A DNA stretch of 64,000 nt from positions 1 through 64,000 of the forward strand of contig JAVBRU010000012.1 of the NCBI GenBank assembly GCA_031547595.1, given 5' to 3'. The position numbers and the translations under genes are program-made. The notes under the pieces were generated by a model. That model ran no database searches. It had not been told where the DNA came from and was given only the letters and a program-made list of their open reading frames with translations. Shown here one piece after another: positions 33,906 through 42,309 of the stretch. This stretch comes from JAVBRU01 sp031547595 (lineage in GTDB: Bacteria > Bacillota > Clostridia > Christensenellales > Aristaeellaceae). How positions within the stretch are numbered: the stretch's first letter is position 1; each line of letters opens with the position of its first letter.

Positions 33906-35136
33906 TAATGAAGTGTTGCTGCGCGTAGAAAACCTGCGTCAGTATTTCAAAATGGGCAGAGGCTACATCAAAGCGGTGGACAACGTCAGTTTTGACATCA
34001 AGCGTGGTGAGGTGTTCGGCCTGGTAGGGGAGTCCGGTTGTGGAAAAACCACCACTGGCCGCTCCATCATAAAGCTGTATAACCCTACTGGCGGGAAGAT
34101 ATACTTCCACGGCCAGCGCATATCCACGGCCAAGGAAGGCGCTTCGCTCCTTCGCAAGAGCGAGCGCGAAAAGCTGGACGATGATGTGAAAGCGCTGGAA
34201 AAGCGGATGGCGGATGATATTGCGGCAAAGCCTGCCAATGAAGCGGCGATCCGTGTGAAGTATGCCGAAGAAATCAAGCGCATGAAGGCCGCGTTTGAGC
34301 AGTTCAGCAAGGAGCTGCAGGCAGACGTCGCCCGTTCTCAAGAGGAAGTGCACAACGCAAACCGCATTTACCGCGAGAACCGGCAGCAGGAGATTGAGAA
34401 GAAATACAGGCCCGGCTCTGTGGAATATACAGAAGAAATGAAGCTGCTGAAGAAGGACACCATCATGTCCAAAATGCAGATGATTTTCCAGGACCCGATC
34501 GCTTCTATAAACCCGCGCATGACAGTGCGCGAGGTGATCGCAGAGGGGCTGCGCATCCGCGGTGTGCGGGATAAAAAGTTCATCGACGAGAAGGTTTATG
34601 AAGTGCTGGACATGGTTGGCCTGGTGCCGGAGCATGCAGACCGTTATCCGCATGAGTTCAGCGGCGGCCAGCGCCAGCGCATCGGTGTGGCGCGCGCCAT
34701 CGTGCTCAAGCCCGACCTGATCATCGCGGACGAGCCGATTTCTGCGCTGGACGTATCGATTCAGGCGCAGGTGATCAACCTGCTGAATGATCTTCGCAAT
34801 CAGATGGGCCTGACCATTCTGTTTATCGCGCATGACCTCTCGGTCGTAAAGTATTTCTCCGATCGTATTGGCGTGATGTATTATGGCAAGATGGTGGAAC
34901 TGGCAGAATCGGATGAGCTGTTCAAAAACCCGCTGCATCCCTACACCAAATCCTTGTTGTCGGCCATTCCGCTGCCCGATCCGCATTACGAGCGGCAGCG
35001 TCAGCGCCTCACATACGTCCCCGCGCGCGCGCATGACTACTCCAAAGAAGAACCCATCATGCGCGAAGTCAAGCCCGGTCACTTTGTGTATTGCAACAGC
35101 GAAGAGTTTGCAACCTATCAAAAGGAACTGAAATGA
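33895..35136 (+). CDS. Opp/Dpp-type ATPase F with helical insertion
   Basis: A 413-residue ATP-binding protein (family about 320-330). Walker A GESGCGKTTTGRSI is followed by an extra charged helical stretch of roughly 90 residues (about 85-185, KSEREKLDDDVKALEKRM and similar) before the Q-loop MIFQDPIASINPRMT. Signature FSGGQRQRIGVARAI, Walker B LIIADEPISALDVS and H-loop FIAHDLSVVKYF follow. The C-terminus is shorter than in DppF and has no clear Cys-rich tail. It overlaps ATPase D by 11 bp and the next gene by 4 bp. Confidence 0.93.
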   Translation: MQNNNEVLLRVENLRQYFKMGRGYIKAVDNVSFDIKRGEVFGLVGESGCGKTTTGRSIIKLYNPTGGKIYFHGQRISTAKEGASLLRKSEREKLDDDVKALEKRMADDIAAKPANEAAIRVKYAEEIKRMKAAFEQFSKELQADVARSQEEVHNANRIYRENRQQEIEKKYRPGSVEYTEEMKLLKKDTIMSKMQMIFQDPIASINPRMTVREVIAEGLRIRGVRDKKFIDEKVYEVLDMVGLVPEHADRYPHEFSGGQRQRIGVARAIVLKPDLIIADEPISALDVSIQAQVINLLNDLRNQMGLTILFIAHDLSVVKYFSDRIGVMYYGKMVELAESDELFKNPLHPYTKSLLSAIPLPDPHYERQRQRLTYVPARAHDYSKEEPIMREVKPGHFVYCNSEEFATYQKELK

Positions 35137-35540
35137 ACAGCCAGAAAGAGAGCTATCTGAAATACGGCATTACAACGTTGGTTGGCGTGGTGATTACGTT
35201 GGCGGTTTGCTGGGCACGAGGCCTGTTCTCCTCCCAAGCGGCGGTAGATACGTACCGCATCCTGTGTGATGGCTGCTTTGTGAGCGCAGTGCTGCTGATT
35301 GGGGTTGGCCTGATGGTGCTGGTCAGTAATACGGGTGCGTTCGACATCCTGAATTATGGCGTGCGCAGTTTCTTTGGGATATTCAGCAAGGAAGCGGAAA
35401 ACAGAAAGCCAGAAGGCTCTTTTATCCAGTATAAAGAGCGCAAGGCGGCGCAGAAATCCCCCTATCTGTTTCTGGTGCTGGTTGGCTGTGGTTTTCTGGC
35501 TGTGGCATTTGTATTTGTTTTCCTGTATAGCGCGGCATAA
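35133..35540 (+). CDS. Small membrane protein of the Opp operon (DUF3899-like)
   Basis: A 135-residue protein with three membrane segments (about 9-27, 39-62, 110-133) and a cytoplasmic basic loop (NRKPEGSFIQYKERKAAQK). The segment SNTGAFDILNYGVRSFFGIF resembles the DUF3899 family. The start is ATG 35133, overlapping the ATPase stop (ATGA) and behind AAGGAAC, so it is co-translated with the transporter. Its role is unknown. Confidence 0.72.
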   Translation: MNSQKESYLKYGITTLVGVVITLAVCWARGLFSSQAAVDTYRILCDGCFVSAVLLIGVGLMVLVSNTGAFDILNYGVRSFFGIFSKEAENRKPEGSFIQYKERKAAQKSPYLFLVLVGCGFLAVAFVFVFLYSAA

Positions 35541-35553
35541 GCCGCATTACGCA

Positions 35554-35590
35554 AACCGCACCTATCCTCGGATAAGTGCGGTTTTATCTT
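35554..35590 (+). terminator. Terminator after the Opp operon
   Basis: AACCGCAC (35554-35561) pairs with GTGCGGTT (35576-35583), extended by an inner TATCC/GGATA stem, followed by TTTATCTT. Confidence 0.82.
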
Positions 35591-35606
35591 ACATGGAGGT
35601 ATAAAA

Positions 35607-36395
35607 ATGAATTTGTGCAACGGGAGAATCCTTTTGTGGCAACAGGACGCGCCATGGGCGGAGCTATGCAAAGCGCAGCCCGCTCCCACGCTTACCCCTT
35701 ATATTGCTCCGGGTTCCCGCGGTGCGGTGGTGGTGTGTCCGGGCGGCGGATATCAGATGAAGGCGCAGCACGAGGGAGAGCCGGTTGCGCTTATGTTGCA
35801 AAACGCGGGTATATCCGCCTTTGTGCTGGATTATCGCGTGGCGCCCTGCCACCACACCACACCCCTTGGAGATGCCAAGCGTGCCATACGCACGGTGCGC
35901 GCCATGGGCTATCAGAAAGTGGGCATTTTGGGCTTTTCAGCAGGCGGGCATCTGTGCTGTTCTGCTGCCATGCAGTTTGATTTGGGCGATCCGATGGCAG
36001 AAGACCTCATTGAACGTATATCCTCGCGTCCCGATGCGTTTGTGCCCTGTTATGCTGTGGTCAGCTTTGGTAAGCACACGCATCAAGGCTCCAGAGAAAA
36101 GCTGTTGGGTGAACAGGCGACCGACGAAGCGCTGATCCGGCTGTACTCCAATGAGCTGCAGGTGTGCAAGGATACACCGCCCGCGTTCATCTGGCATACA
36201 TCGGATGACGGCGCGGTGCCGGTGCAAAATAGCCTGCTGTTGGCGCTTGCCTTGGCGGATGCAGGAATTGCGCATGAGCTCCATGTATATCCCAACGGAC
36301 GTCACGGGCTGGGCTTGGCGCAGGAGTTAAGTGATGTGTCCGGCTGGGCGGGGGACTGCGTGCGCTGGCTGCAGCGCCAGGGCTTTGGCGCATGA
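35607..36395 (+). CDS. Alpha/beta-hydrolase (acetylesterase-like)
   Basis: A 262-residue cytosolic hydrolase of the BD-FAE/acetyl-xylan-esterase-like group. It has an oxyanion motif VVVCPGGGYQ, the nucleophile Ser111 in GFSAGGH, an acid in WHTSDDGAVPVQNS (Asp200/201) and His233 in PNGRHGLGLA. No signal peptide is present, so the substrate is intracellular or imported. GGAGG lies 8 bases before the ATG. It overlaps the kinase-like gene that follows (ATGA). Confidence 0.88.
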   Translation: MNLCNGRILLWQQDAPWAELCKAQPAPTLTPYIAPGSRGAVVVCPGGGYQMKAQHEGEPVALMLQNAGISAFVLDYRVAPCHHTTPLGDAKRAIRTVRAMGYQKVGILGFSAGGHLCCSAAMQFDLGDPMAEDLIERISSRPDAFVPCYAVVSFGKHTHQGSREKLLGEQATDEALIRLYSNELQVCKDTPPAFIWHTSDDGAVPVQNSLLLALALADAGIAHELHVYPNGRHGLGLAQELSDVSGWAGDCVRWLQRQGFGA

Positions 36396-37471
36396 ATGTG
36401 CAATATCAAGCACTGCTGCAAAGCGAGCCGGTAATCGATAAAGGCTATCTTGCTGGTTTTCTGCAGCTGAAACAGGATGAGCATATCGCTGCGGTTGAAA
36501 TCATCAGCAACCAAAACACCCAGACGGCGCGGGTGATACGCCTCAAAGCAGCCATCCATTGTGTTGAGGGCTTGTTTGAGAAGGCCTTATTTATCAAGAC
36601 TTCGAAGCCAACCGATCCTGCAAACACCTATCAAGCCATGTGCATGCGCGAATGCGGATTTTATCGGCTGTGTGAGGCGCAAGGAAAGCAGCTGCCCGTG
36701 CCGCATTGTTATGACGCCCATACTAATGAGAATAGTTTTGTGTTAGTGCTGGATGATGTATCGGGTGAGTATGCGGCAGTGGATCAAGAGGCGTTATCTT
36801 CTTCCCATACATGGCTTCGTTGTGCAGACAGCTTGGCCTGCTTTCATGCTGCATTCTGGGAAGCGGATTGCATTGGCACTGGTGAATTAGCACCGGAAAG
36901 CAAACAGGCACTGCAGGAAACGAAAAACCATGGACGCGCTTGCCTGTCACAGTTCCTGGCTCAAAATACCGATGTGCTAGATGAGGCCATGTGTCAGGTT
37001 TTCACCCATGCGCTGCTTATCAACGAGCTGTTAATAGACGAAACCAACGCACGAATTGCGGCATGCAGGCATGTGACCCTCCAAAATGGAGATTCCCATA
37101 TATACAATTTTCTGTTGCCGAAAGAGGAAGAGGGCACGCCGCTTTTGGTAGACTTCCAATTTTGGGGTGCAGGCTTGGGTGCCGGCGATGTCAGCCATTT
37201 GACGCGGGTTGGCTTTTGCGATGAACAAAAGCAGCAGCTACAGATGGAACTGCTCCGGCATTATCATGCGCGACTGATGCATTATGGTGTGAAGCATTAT
37301 CCTTGGGATACTTGTCTGCGCGATTACCGCATGTGCGTGGCGGCCATGCTCCTCATTCCCATGTGGCAGGCAGTTGTCTTCCATGTGCCGCGGGAGCAAT
37401 GGCTTCCGGATGTGGCCGGGCTTCTCAATAACTATCGGTATATGCTGTGTGATACGCTAATGGGAAAATAA
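36392..37471 (+). CDS. Aminoglycoside phosphotransferase-fold kinase
   Basis: A 359-residue protein of the APH/choline-kinase superfamily (ecdysteroid/CHK-kinase-like branch). The catalytic loop reads LQNGDSHIYNFLLP, with the conserved Asp and Asn, and the metal-binding aspartate is in LLVDFQFWGAGLGAGDVSHL. The N-lobe lysine (LFIKTSKP) and VLDDVSG hinge are recognisable. Substrates in this group are small hydroxylated molecules, and none can be assigned. It is co-translated with the esterase-like gene and ends at a strong terminator. Confidence 0.78.
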   Translation: MNVQYQALLQSEPVIDKGYLAGFLQLKQDEHIAAVEIISNQNTQTARVIRLKAAIHCVEGLFEKALFIKTSKPTDPANTYQAMCMRECGFYRLCEAQGKQLPVPHCYDAHTNENSFVLVLDDVSGEYAAVDQEALSSSHTWLRCADSLACFHAAFWEADCIGTGELAPESKQALQETKNHGRACLSQFLAQNTDVLDEAMCQVFTHALLINELLIDETNARIAACRHVTLQNGDSHIYNFLLPKEEEGTPLLVDFQFWGAGLGAGDVSHLTRVGFCDEQKQQLQMELLRHYHARLMHYGVKHYPWDTCLRDYRMCVAAMLLIPMWQAVVFHVPREQWLPDVAGLLNNYRYMLCDTLMGK

Positions 37472-37482
37472 GGTTACACCAC

Positions 37483-37510
37483 AAAAGAGCGCCCGCTGGG
37501 CGCTCTTTTT
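37483..37510. terminator. Bidirectional terminator
   Basis: A perfect 9-bp stem AGAGCGCCC (37486-37494) / GGGCGCTCT (37498-37506) with TTTTT to the right and AAAA to the left. It serves the kinase gene and the convergent exported protein. Confidence 0.88.
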
Positions 37511-37520
37511 GCATGGCACA

Positions 37521-39059
37521 TTACTGATCGAAGAACAGAAACTCTACTTTGGGATAACTGACGGTTTTGGAAGTGCCGTCACCATTATCCTCCCTCGTGA
37601 TATAATCCTCCACCACCGTGCCATAGAATTTCACTTGCGTGCCTTCGGCATACAGGGGGGCCTGGTAGCTGCGCATATAGATAATATCTTTATAAGTATC
37701 TTTGTTTTTGGTCAACGCCATTCTGTACACCCACTCTTGCCCGGCAAAGGTTTCCTCAATGCTGACAATATAGGCAGTGTAGGTGACCACAGTGTTAATA
37801 TACTTTGAGGTGCTGGACTTGAGCGTGCTGTAAGCAGGCTTCTTGGCAGTATCTTTGATTTTGGCTTGTCTGTCGGATTCGTCATAAGCGCGGGTGCCTT
37901 TGTAGGCGGTATGGCGCTCTGCCAAGCCCTTTTTTTCAATAGTGAGGGAAAAGACGTATTCGCCCTCAGCACTGGTATCGATCTTGAAGGAAAAGTTGGG
38001 GCCGGTATCCGTCTTGTGGATGGTGACAGGGCCGGTGACGGAGAGCTGTACCTTTGCGCCAGACAGCGTGGTGCCGGCGATCACAGTGGAATCGCCAAGG
38101 ACGCTGGCAGGTTCGGAGGTTATGGATACAGGCAGTGTGCTTGCATTATAGGAGACGGGGTAAGCCGAAGAGTTCTCCAGCGCACCTTCTTTGGTGGCAG
38201 TGATTCGGATGCTGTATGTCCCCTGCGCAGGCAGCTTAATGGCCTGCGAGAACGCGCCGGAGGAGGTGGCGGTGACATTATAGATTGTCGCGTCTCCGGA
38301 TGTGGAGGGGGTGACTTTGATTTCCACATTGGCTTTGGAGCCTGTTGTGCCCTTGATGGTGATGTTGGCGTCGTTGGTTTCGCGGGGGATGGCGGAGGAC
38401 AGGATCAGCTTGACGGGGACCGGCGGCATGGGCAGCTGCGTGGTGAACTTGAAGGTGGTCATGATCTTTTCCAGCGCCTTTTCGTCGGCATCCTTGGCGG
38501 CGCGCCCGGCCGGCACCTGCATATCCAGCGTGATGGTGTAGCCGTTGTTGATGGTGCGGCGCTGATAGCCGCTATACTTCACTTCGCCGCCCTCACTGAG
38601 GGAATACTTGGTTTGCAAGAAACGCAGCACATTATCGCCATAGTTTTTCCACACGGCGCTGGTGTATGTGAACCCCAGGATGCCGTATGCGCTGCCGTCC
38701 GTGTGCGATACGCGGAAGAAACGGCGCATTTCTTCGTCCTGCTGATTGAGGTTGAAATAGTTGTCGGCGTCTGTATTTTTCTTGGCTGTCAGGACGAACA
38801 CACGGCCATTGGTCAAGTCGTGCGCCTCCAGCAGGATGGATTCTTCCTGCATATAATTAGGATAGGCATCAGGGTCTATCCCTTGCTCTGTCAGCCAACC
38901 GGTATTTTGCGTCACGTTATCCTGCGTCAGCACCACATCATACACGCCGTCCGGGATGGTGAGCTGTGCATGAATGCTATCAAAGGTATACGTTTCCGCC
39001 ACTGCGACAGGAAGCAGCAATAGCAGCAGGATGGGCACGAGCCAAAGGCATTTCCGCAT
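37521..39059 (-). CDS. Exported multi-domain beta protein
   Basis: A 512-residue protein of unknown function with a signal peptide (MRKCLWLVPILLLLLLPVAVA). Residues about 25-195 form an unrecognised domain, about 205-390 look like two tandem bacterial Ig-like domains (ITIKGTTGSKANVEIKVTP; VIAGTTLSGAKVQLSVTGP), and about 425-512 look like an OB-type barrel (YINTVVTYTAYIVSIEETF ... GTQVKFYGTVVEDY). There is no LPXTG or other anchor, so it is probably secreted or wall-associated. The start is ATG 39059 behind GTGAGG; the upstream in-frame TTG at 39098 adds a basic stretch. Confidence 0.75.
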   Translation of the reverse strand: MRKCLWLVPILLLLLLPVAVAETYTFDSIHAQLTIPDGVYDVVLTQDNVTQNTGWLTEQGIDPDAYPNYMQEESILLEAHDLTNGRVFVLTAKKNTDADNYFNLNQQDEEMRRFFRVSHTDGSAYGILGFTYTSAVWKNYGDNVLRFLQTKYSLSEGGEVKYSGYQRRTINNGYTITLDMQVPAGRAAKDADEKALEKIMTTFKFTTQLPMPPVPVKLILSSAIPRETNDANITIKGTTGSKANVEIKVTPSTSGDATIYNVTATSSGAFSQAIKLPAQGTYSIRITATKEGALENSSAYPVSYNASTLPVSITSEPASVLGDSTVIAGTTLSGAKVQLSVTGPVTIHKTDTGPNFSFKIDTSAEGEYVFSLTIEKKGLAERHTAYKGTRAYDESDRQAKIKDTAKKPAYSTLKSSTSKYINTVVTYTAYIVSIEETFAGQEWVYRMALTKNKDTYKDIIYMRSYQAPLYAEGTQVKFYGTVVEDYITREDNGDGTSKTVSYPKVEFLFFDQ

Positions 39060-39234
39060 GAAAACACGCCTCACTTTCGTATGCAATCGTACATGCAAGT
39101 ACTATTTTAACATACTTCCGCGTATCTGACAAGGACTCACATTTTTTGTTACATACCGTCTCTTTGGTTTATTGTTATGAAAAAACCAGGCACATTTGGT
39201 AGTGCAGGGGGCGGGAGGGACGTTCTAGAAATGC

Positions 39235-39275
39235 CAATTAAAACCGGGCTGCGCATTTTTCATGCGACAGCCCGG
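39235..39275 (-). terminator. Terminator after rplL
   Basis: On the minus strand, stem CCGGGCTG / CAGCCCGG (39275-39268 with 39251-39244), with an additional inner GCAT/ATGC pairing, is followed by TTTTAATT. Confidence 0.82.
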
Positions 39276-39291
39276 CAATTGCCCGACGAAA

Positions 39292-39663
39292 TTACTTGAT
39301 TTCGACAGTGGCGCCAACTTCGGCGAAAGCAGCCTTGATCTTCTCGGCTTCTTCCTTGGTTGCGCCTTCTTTGATTGCCTTGGGGGCAGATTCAACGAAG
39401 TCTTTGGCTTCCTTCAGGCCCAGGCCGCTCACGTACTCACGTACGATCTTGATGACCTTGATCTTTTCGGAGCCGGCATCCTTCAGGATGACGTCAAATT
39501 CGGTCTGCTCTTCAACGGGAGCAGCAGCGGCAGCCACAGCGGCGCCGGCAACAGCAACGGGGGCGGCGGAAACGCCAAACTTTTCTTCCAGAGCTTTGAC
39601 CAGGTCGTTCAGTTCGACGACGGTCATCGCCTCAACAGCGGCAATGAATTCAGCATGAGTCAT
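39292..39663 (-). CDS. rplL: Ribosomal protein L7/L12
   Basis: Stalk protein of the large ribosomal subunit, 123 residues. The N-terminal dimerisation domain, the alanine-rich hinge (VAVAGAAVAAAAAPVEEQ) and the C-terminal factor-binding domain (FDVILKDAGSEKIKVIKIVREYVSGLGLKEAKDFVESAPKAIKEG) are all canonical. The start is ATG 39663, seven bases behind GGAGGG. In most bacteria rpoB follows directly; here a terminator and an unrelated exported protein follow. Confidence 0.97.
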   Translation of the reverse strand: MTHAEFIAAVEAMTVVELNDLVKALEEKFGVSAAPVAVAGAAVAAAAAPVEEQTEFDVILKDAGSEKIKVIKIVREYVSGLGLKEAKDFVESAPKAIKEGATKEEAEKIKAAFAEVGATVEIK

Positions 39664-39718
39664 GGTATTACCCTCCATTTAATATGTTTGTAGTAGTAGT
39701 GGGGAGATCAGGCGGCGA

Positions 39719-40219
39719 TTATTCGCCGGCCTTTTGCTTGCGGATCGCTTCCAGAGCGAATACCAGACCAGAGATGCTGGATTGCAGGGAACCGACCAAA
39801 CGTGCCAAAAGCACCTCGCGGGAGGGGATTTCGGACAGCGCCTTGACTGCCTTTTCGTCCAGAACTTCGGTGCCCAGCAGACCAGCCTTGACAGAGAGAA
39901 CTTCCTTTTTGCTCTTGCCGATGAAATCATAAATGATTTTCGCGGGAGCGGCAGGATCCTTCATGCCAAATGCGAATGCGCTGGGGCCTTCCAATTTGTC
40001 GTCCAGCCCGGTGATGTTCAGCTCGGCCAGAGCGCGGCGCACCATCGTGTTCTTCAAAACGCAGTATTCTACGCCAGCTTCACGGAACTGATTGCGCAGG
40101 CCAGTCACTTCTTCCACCGTGATGCCCGAATAATGCACGATCACCATCGACTGCGCGTTCTTCAGCTTTTCTACGATCTCGGATACGACAACCTTTTTTG
40201 CTTCCAGATTGTTGCCCAT
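39719..40219 (-). CDS. rplJ: Ribosomal protein L10
   Basis: Base of the ribosomal stalk, 166 residues. The N-terminal rRNA-binding domain (EIVEKLKNAQSMVIVHYSGITVEEVTGLRNQFREAGVEYCVLKNTMVRRAL) and the C-terminal L12-binding helix (SSISGLVFALEAIRKQKAGE) are normal. The start is ATG 40219 behind GGAAGG; the longer open frame runs through the leader RNA. It is preceded by the L10 leader and cotranscribed with rplL. Confidence 0.97.
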   Translation of the reverse strand: MGNNLEAKKVVVSEIVEKLKNAQSMVIVHYSGITVEEVTGLRNQFREAGVEYCVLKNTMVRRALAELNITGLDDKLEGPSAFAFGMKDPAAPAKIIYDFIGKSKKEVLSVKAGLLGTEVLDEKAVKALSEIPSREVLLARLVGSLQSSISGLVFALEAIRKQKAGE

Positions 40220-40377
40220 TGTGTGTTTCACCTTCCTTGCGGCTGTGAATAAAAGAAACCCTTGTGCGAAATGGCACAAGGGCAGAATTGACATCTACAT
40301 CCTCGCACCTCGGCTGGCGGTTTCCCATTAAGCGCAGAAGCGCACCGGCTGTCTATGGCACAGGCTCTTTCAAGCCA
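40220..40377 (-). ncRNA. L10 leader (ribosomal protein attenuator)
   Basis: The untranslated leader of rplJL, which L10(L12)4 is known to bind to repress its own operon. Its 3' end holds a terminator: CCCTTGTGC (40267-40259 on the minus strand) pairs with GCACAAGGG (40282-40274) and is followed by TTTCTTTT (40258-40251). The upstream part is GC-rich and structured. Position, length and terminator match the Firmicutes L10-leader family. Confidence 0.82.
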
Positions 40378-40383
40378 GGTGTG

Positions 40384-40412
40384 ATTTTAGCACATTTGCA
40401 CAGGCTTGTCAA
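40384..40412 (-). promoter_or_regulatory. Promoter of rplJL
   Basis: On the minus strand, perfect -35 TTGACA (40412-40407), 17-bp spacer ending TGC, -10 TAAAAT (40389-40384). The -35 touches the last base of the preceding metallo-hydrolase gene. Confidence 0.88.
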
Positions 40413-41273
40413 CTAGTTTTTTGGAAGCTGCTGAACCACCCAGATGTTGCCGTCTGTTTCCATGTGGATAATACCGCGTGTGGCGAACAGATAGGGGATA
40501 TGCAGCCGGTCCAGTAGCTTTTGCCCGTTCACACTGTCCACTCTGCCATGGGGAATATAGCAAAACTCGGGGCTGACGGCGTTCATGAACTCCAGCGGCA
40601 CGTTCTCCAGGCCATGGTGGGGGTACTTCATGATGTCCGCGTCAATCTCGTAGTTCCGGGCAATGATCAGGGGGGTTTGCTGGTTGATGTCTGCGGTGAA
40701 CAGTATGCTGGTGTTTTCCAGCGTGATATACAACAGGGCGGAGTTGCTGTTGAGGGTAGTCGCTTTTTCATTGCGGAACATCTGCACACGCACATCGCCA
40801 AAGGGGATGTGCGCGTGATTCTCCAGCACCGTGATGGGGATATTCAGCTCATTCAGCCGCTTGACGGCAATGCGTTGATGGGAGCCTTCCTGCCGGTCAT
40901 CCAGCGCATAGGGCGTGAGGAACATTTCGCATCCGATCTGTGCCAGCACGGTTTGGAAGCCGTCGATATGGTCGTCATGCGGGTGGCTGTTGAAAGCGTA
41001 TGTGACATTGGACACGCCCAGCATGTTCAACATATCGAGCACCTGGCTTGCCTGGTTCTTTTTGCCGCAATCCAGCAGCATGCTCATATCGCCATAGGAG
41101 ATATAGCAGCTGTCTGCGCCCAGCAGATCGCCCACATAGATGTTCAGGTGCGGGCGTGTGTTATCCAGCGGGGGCGCGTCGGGGGCAAAGAACACCCTTT
41201 GCACAGACTCCGCCTGGGCATTGCAACACAGAAAAATCCAGAAGAATATTAACAATACAGGGGATTTTTTCAT
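40413..41273 (-). CDS. Secreted metallo-beta-lactamase-fold hydrolase
   Basis: A 286-residue protein similar to the extracellular domain of ComEC. After a signal peptide (1-21, ending AQA) comes the MBL core: NIYVGDLLGADSCYISYGDMSMLLDCG, the metal motif SHPHDDHIDG, SILFTADINQQ and KYPHHG. Homologues are phosphodiesterases or nucleases acting on extracellular substrates. The ATG at 41273 has no clear ribosome binding site, and its promoter is 35 bp away. It is a single-gene unit directly upstream of the rplJ promoter. Confidence 0.85.
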   Translation of the reverse strand: MKKSPVLLIFFWIFLCCNAQAESVQRVFFAPDAPPLDNTRPHLNIYVGDLLGADSCYISYGDMSMLLDCGKKNQASQVLDMLNMLGVSNVTYAFNSHPHDDHIDGFQTVLAQIGCEMFLTPYALDDRQEGSHQRIAVKRLNELNIPITVLENHAHIPFGDVRVQMFRNEKATTLNSNSALLYITLENTSILFTADINQQTPLIIARNYEIDADIMKYPHHGLENVPLEFMNAVSPEFCYIPHGRVDSVNGQKLLDRLHIPYLFATRGIIHMETDGNIWVVQQLPKN

Positions 41274-41307
41274 AATTAATCAACACCGTTTACAAATAGT
41301 CGTTGGC

Positions 41308-41336
41308 ATTATATCAAGAGATTAATCAAAATGCAA
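41308..41336 (-). promoter_or_regulatory. Promoter of the metallo-hydrolase gene
   Basis: On the minus strand, -35 TTGCAT (41336-41331), 17-bp spacer ending TGA (extended -10), perfect -10 TATAAT (41313-41308). Confidence 0.8.
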
Positions 41337-41386
41337 GCACGAATTTTGATTGACGATCATGGATGGATAATTTGCGTGGTTTGGTG

Positions 41387-41392
41387 TATAAT
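41387..41392 (+). promoter_or_regulatory. -10 element of the XRE/S24-like gene
   Basis: A perfect TATAAT 40 bp before the start codon. The -35 (TGGATA, 41364-41369, 17-bp spacing) is poor, so this promoter may need activation or be weak. Confidence 0.5.
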
Positions 41393-41431
41393 GCCTATGT
41401 ACTGCATCACAAAGGTAAATTGGAGGATGTT

Positions 41432-42151
41432 ATGAGCAGACTGGGCGATTTGATCCGGCTGGAGCGCACACGGCAGAACCTGACCCACAAGCAGGTGGCC
41501 AAAAAGTGCGGCGTCAGCGATAAGTATTTGATGGAAGTGGAAGCGGGCACGCGCATCATCGCGGATGATCAGGCGCGGCGCATTTTGAAAGTGATGGGCA
41601 TGTCCCAGCAGACGGAGACGGACTTTACCTTGGACGATATTGCGGCCACGGTGGATTTGCAAAGTGCGATGCCGCAGCTGCAAAAGGCAGTTGAACCCAA
41701 AAAGCCCGCCAAAGAACAGGAAAAGGAAAAAGAGGATGCGGGCGTTGCAGGCTCCATCTGGCTGGATGCGCTGTCTGGCGTGCTCAAGCATGTGCCGATA
41801 TATAACGCCGTGATGAAGGAAGTGGATCACAGGCTGCTGCCCATCACCAATGGCCGCATCGAAGGCGCAGCGCCGGATAAGGTGTTTTATTTTGTGGCAC
41901 CCGATAACGAGATGCGCGGCTTTCGCATCATGAAGGGCGATTATGTGCTGGTAGTGCCCGCGCAGGCGCCGGTGGATGACGGCATTATGCTGATTCAAAC
42001 GCCGCAAGGCCGTGTGCTTCGCAAAACAAAAAAACTGGAGCACTTCAAGGTGATGCTCCAGCGTTATGACGCGCAATGCGAAAGTGAAATCATGAACCTT
42101 AACGAGCTGAACTGCGTGGGCCGCTGCGTGCGGCTGGAGGCAGAGCTCTAG
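41432..42151 (+). CDS. XRE-family HTH protein with degenerate S24 domain
   Basis: A 239-residue regulator. Residues 1-60 form a Cro/CI-type HTH (LGDLIRLERTRQNLTHKQVAKKCGVSDKYLMEVEAGTR). A charged linker (PKKPAKEQEKEKED) leads to a C-terminal LexA/S24-like fold (RGFRIMKGDYVLVVPAQAPVDDGIMLIQTPQGRVLRKTKK). The usual serine of the G-D-S-M motif is missing (the region reads DNEMRGF), so self-cleavage is unlikely. The start is ATG 41432, six bases behind GGAGG. Its stop codon TAG is formed by the inserted MITE: TA is the target site and G is the first base of the element. Confidence 0.82.
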   Translation: MSRLGDLIRLERTRQNLTHKQVAKKCGVSDKYLMEVEAGTRIIADDQARRILKVMGMSQQTETDFTLDDIAATVDLQSAMPQLQKAVEPKKPAKEQEKEKEDAGVAGSIWLDALSGVLKHVPIYNAVMKEVDHRLLPITNGRIEGAAPDKVFYFVAPDNEMRGFRIMKGDYVLVVPAQAPVDDGIMLIQTPQGRVLRKTKKLEHFKVMLQRYDAQCESEIMNLNELNCVGRCVRLEAEL

Positions 42152-42309
42152 GGCGTGTTTCAAAACTCCGAAAGTACAGTAATCTACGCCTTTTCCGCCA
42201 AATCTGCGTCGTTATCCGCTTAGAGTACCTCCAGTACGCTGCACTCCTACTCCTTGATTTGACGAAAAATTCTTGATTTCTGCACTTTCTCCCCTTTTGA
42301 AACACACCC
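42151..42309. mobile_element. MITE-like element, 159 bp, TA target duplication
   Basis: The ends are inverted repeats: GGGCGTGTTTCAAAA at 42151 and GGGTGTGTTTCAAAA read inward from 42309, with weaker matching for about 15 more bases (GAAAGTACAG / GAAAGTGCAG). TA dinucleotides flank it on both sides (42149-42150, 42310-42311), the duplication typical of Tc1/mariner/IS630-type insertion. It has no coding capacity. It lies exactly between the convergent XRE/S24-like and parB genes, and both use TAG stop codons that begin in the TA and end in its first base. Confidence 0.85.

Noticed and set aside
42099..42305. Short minus-strand open frame inside the MITE
   Set aside because: It consists of element sequence and its inverted repeats, without a ribosome site; it is a by-product of the repeat and not a gene.
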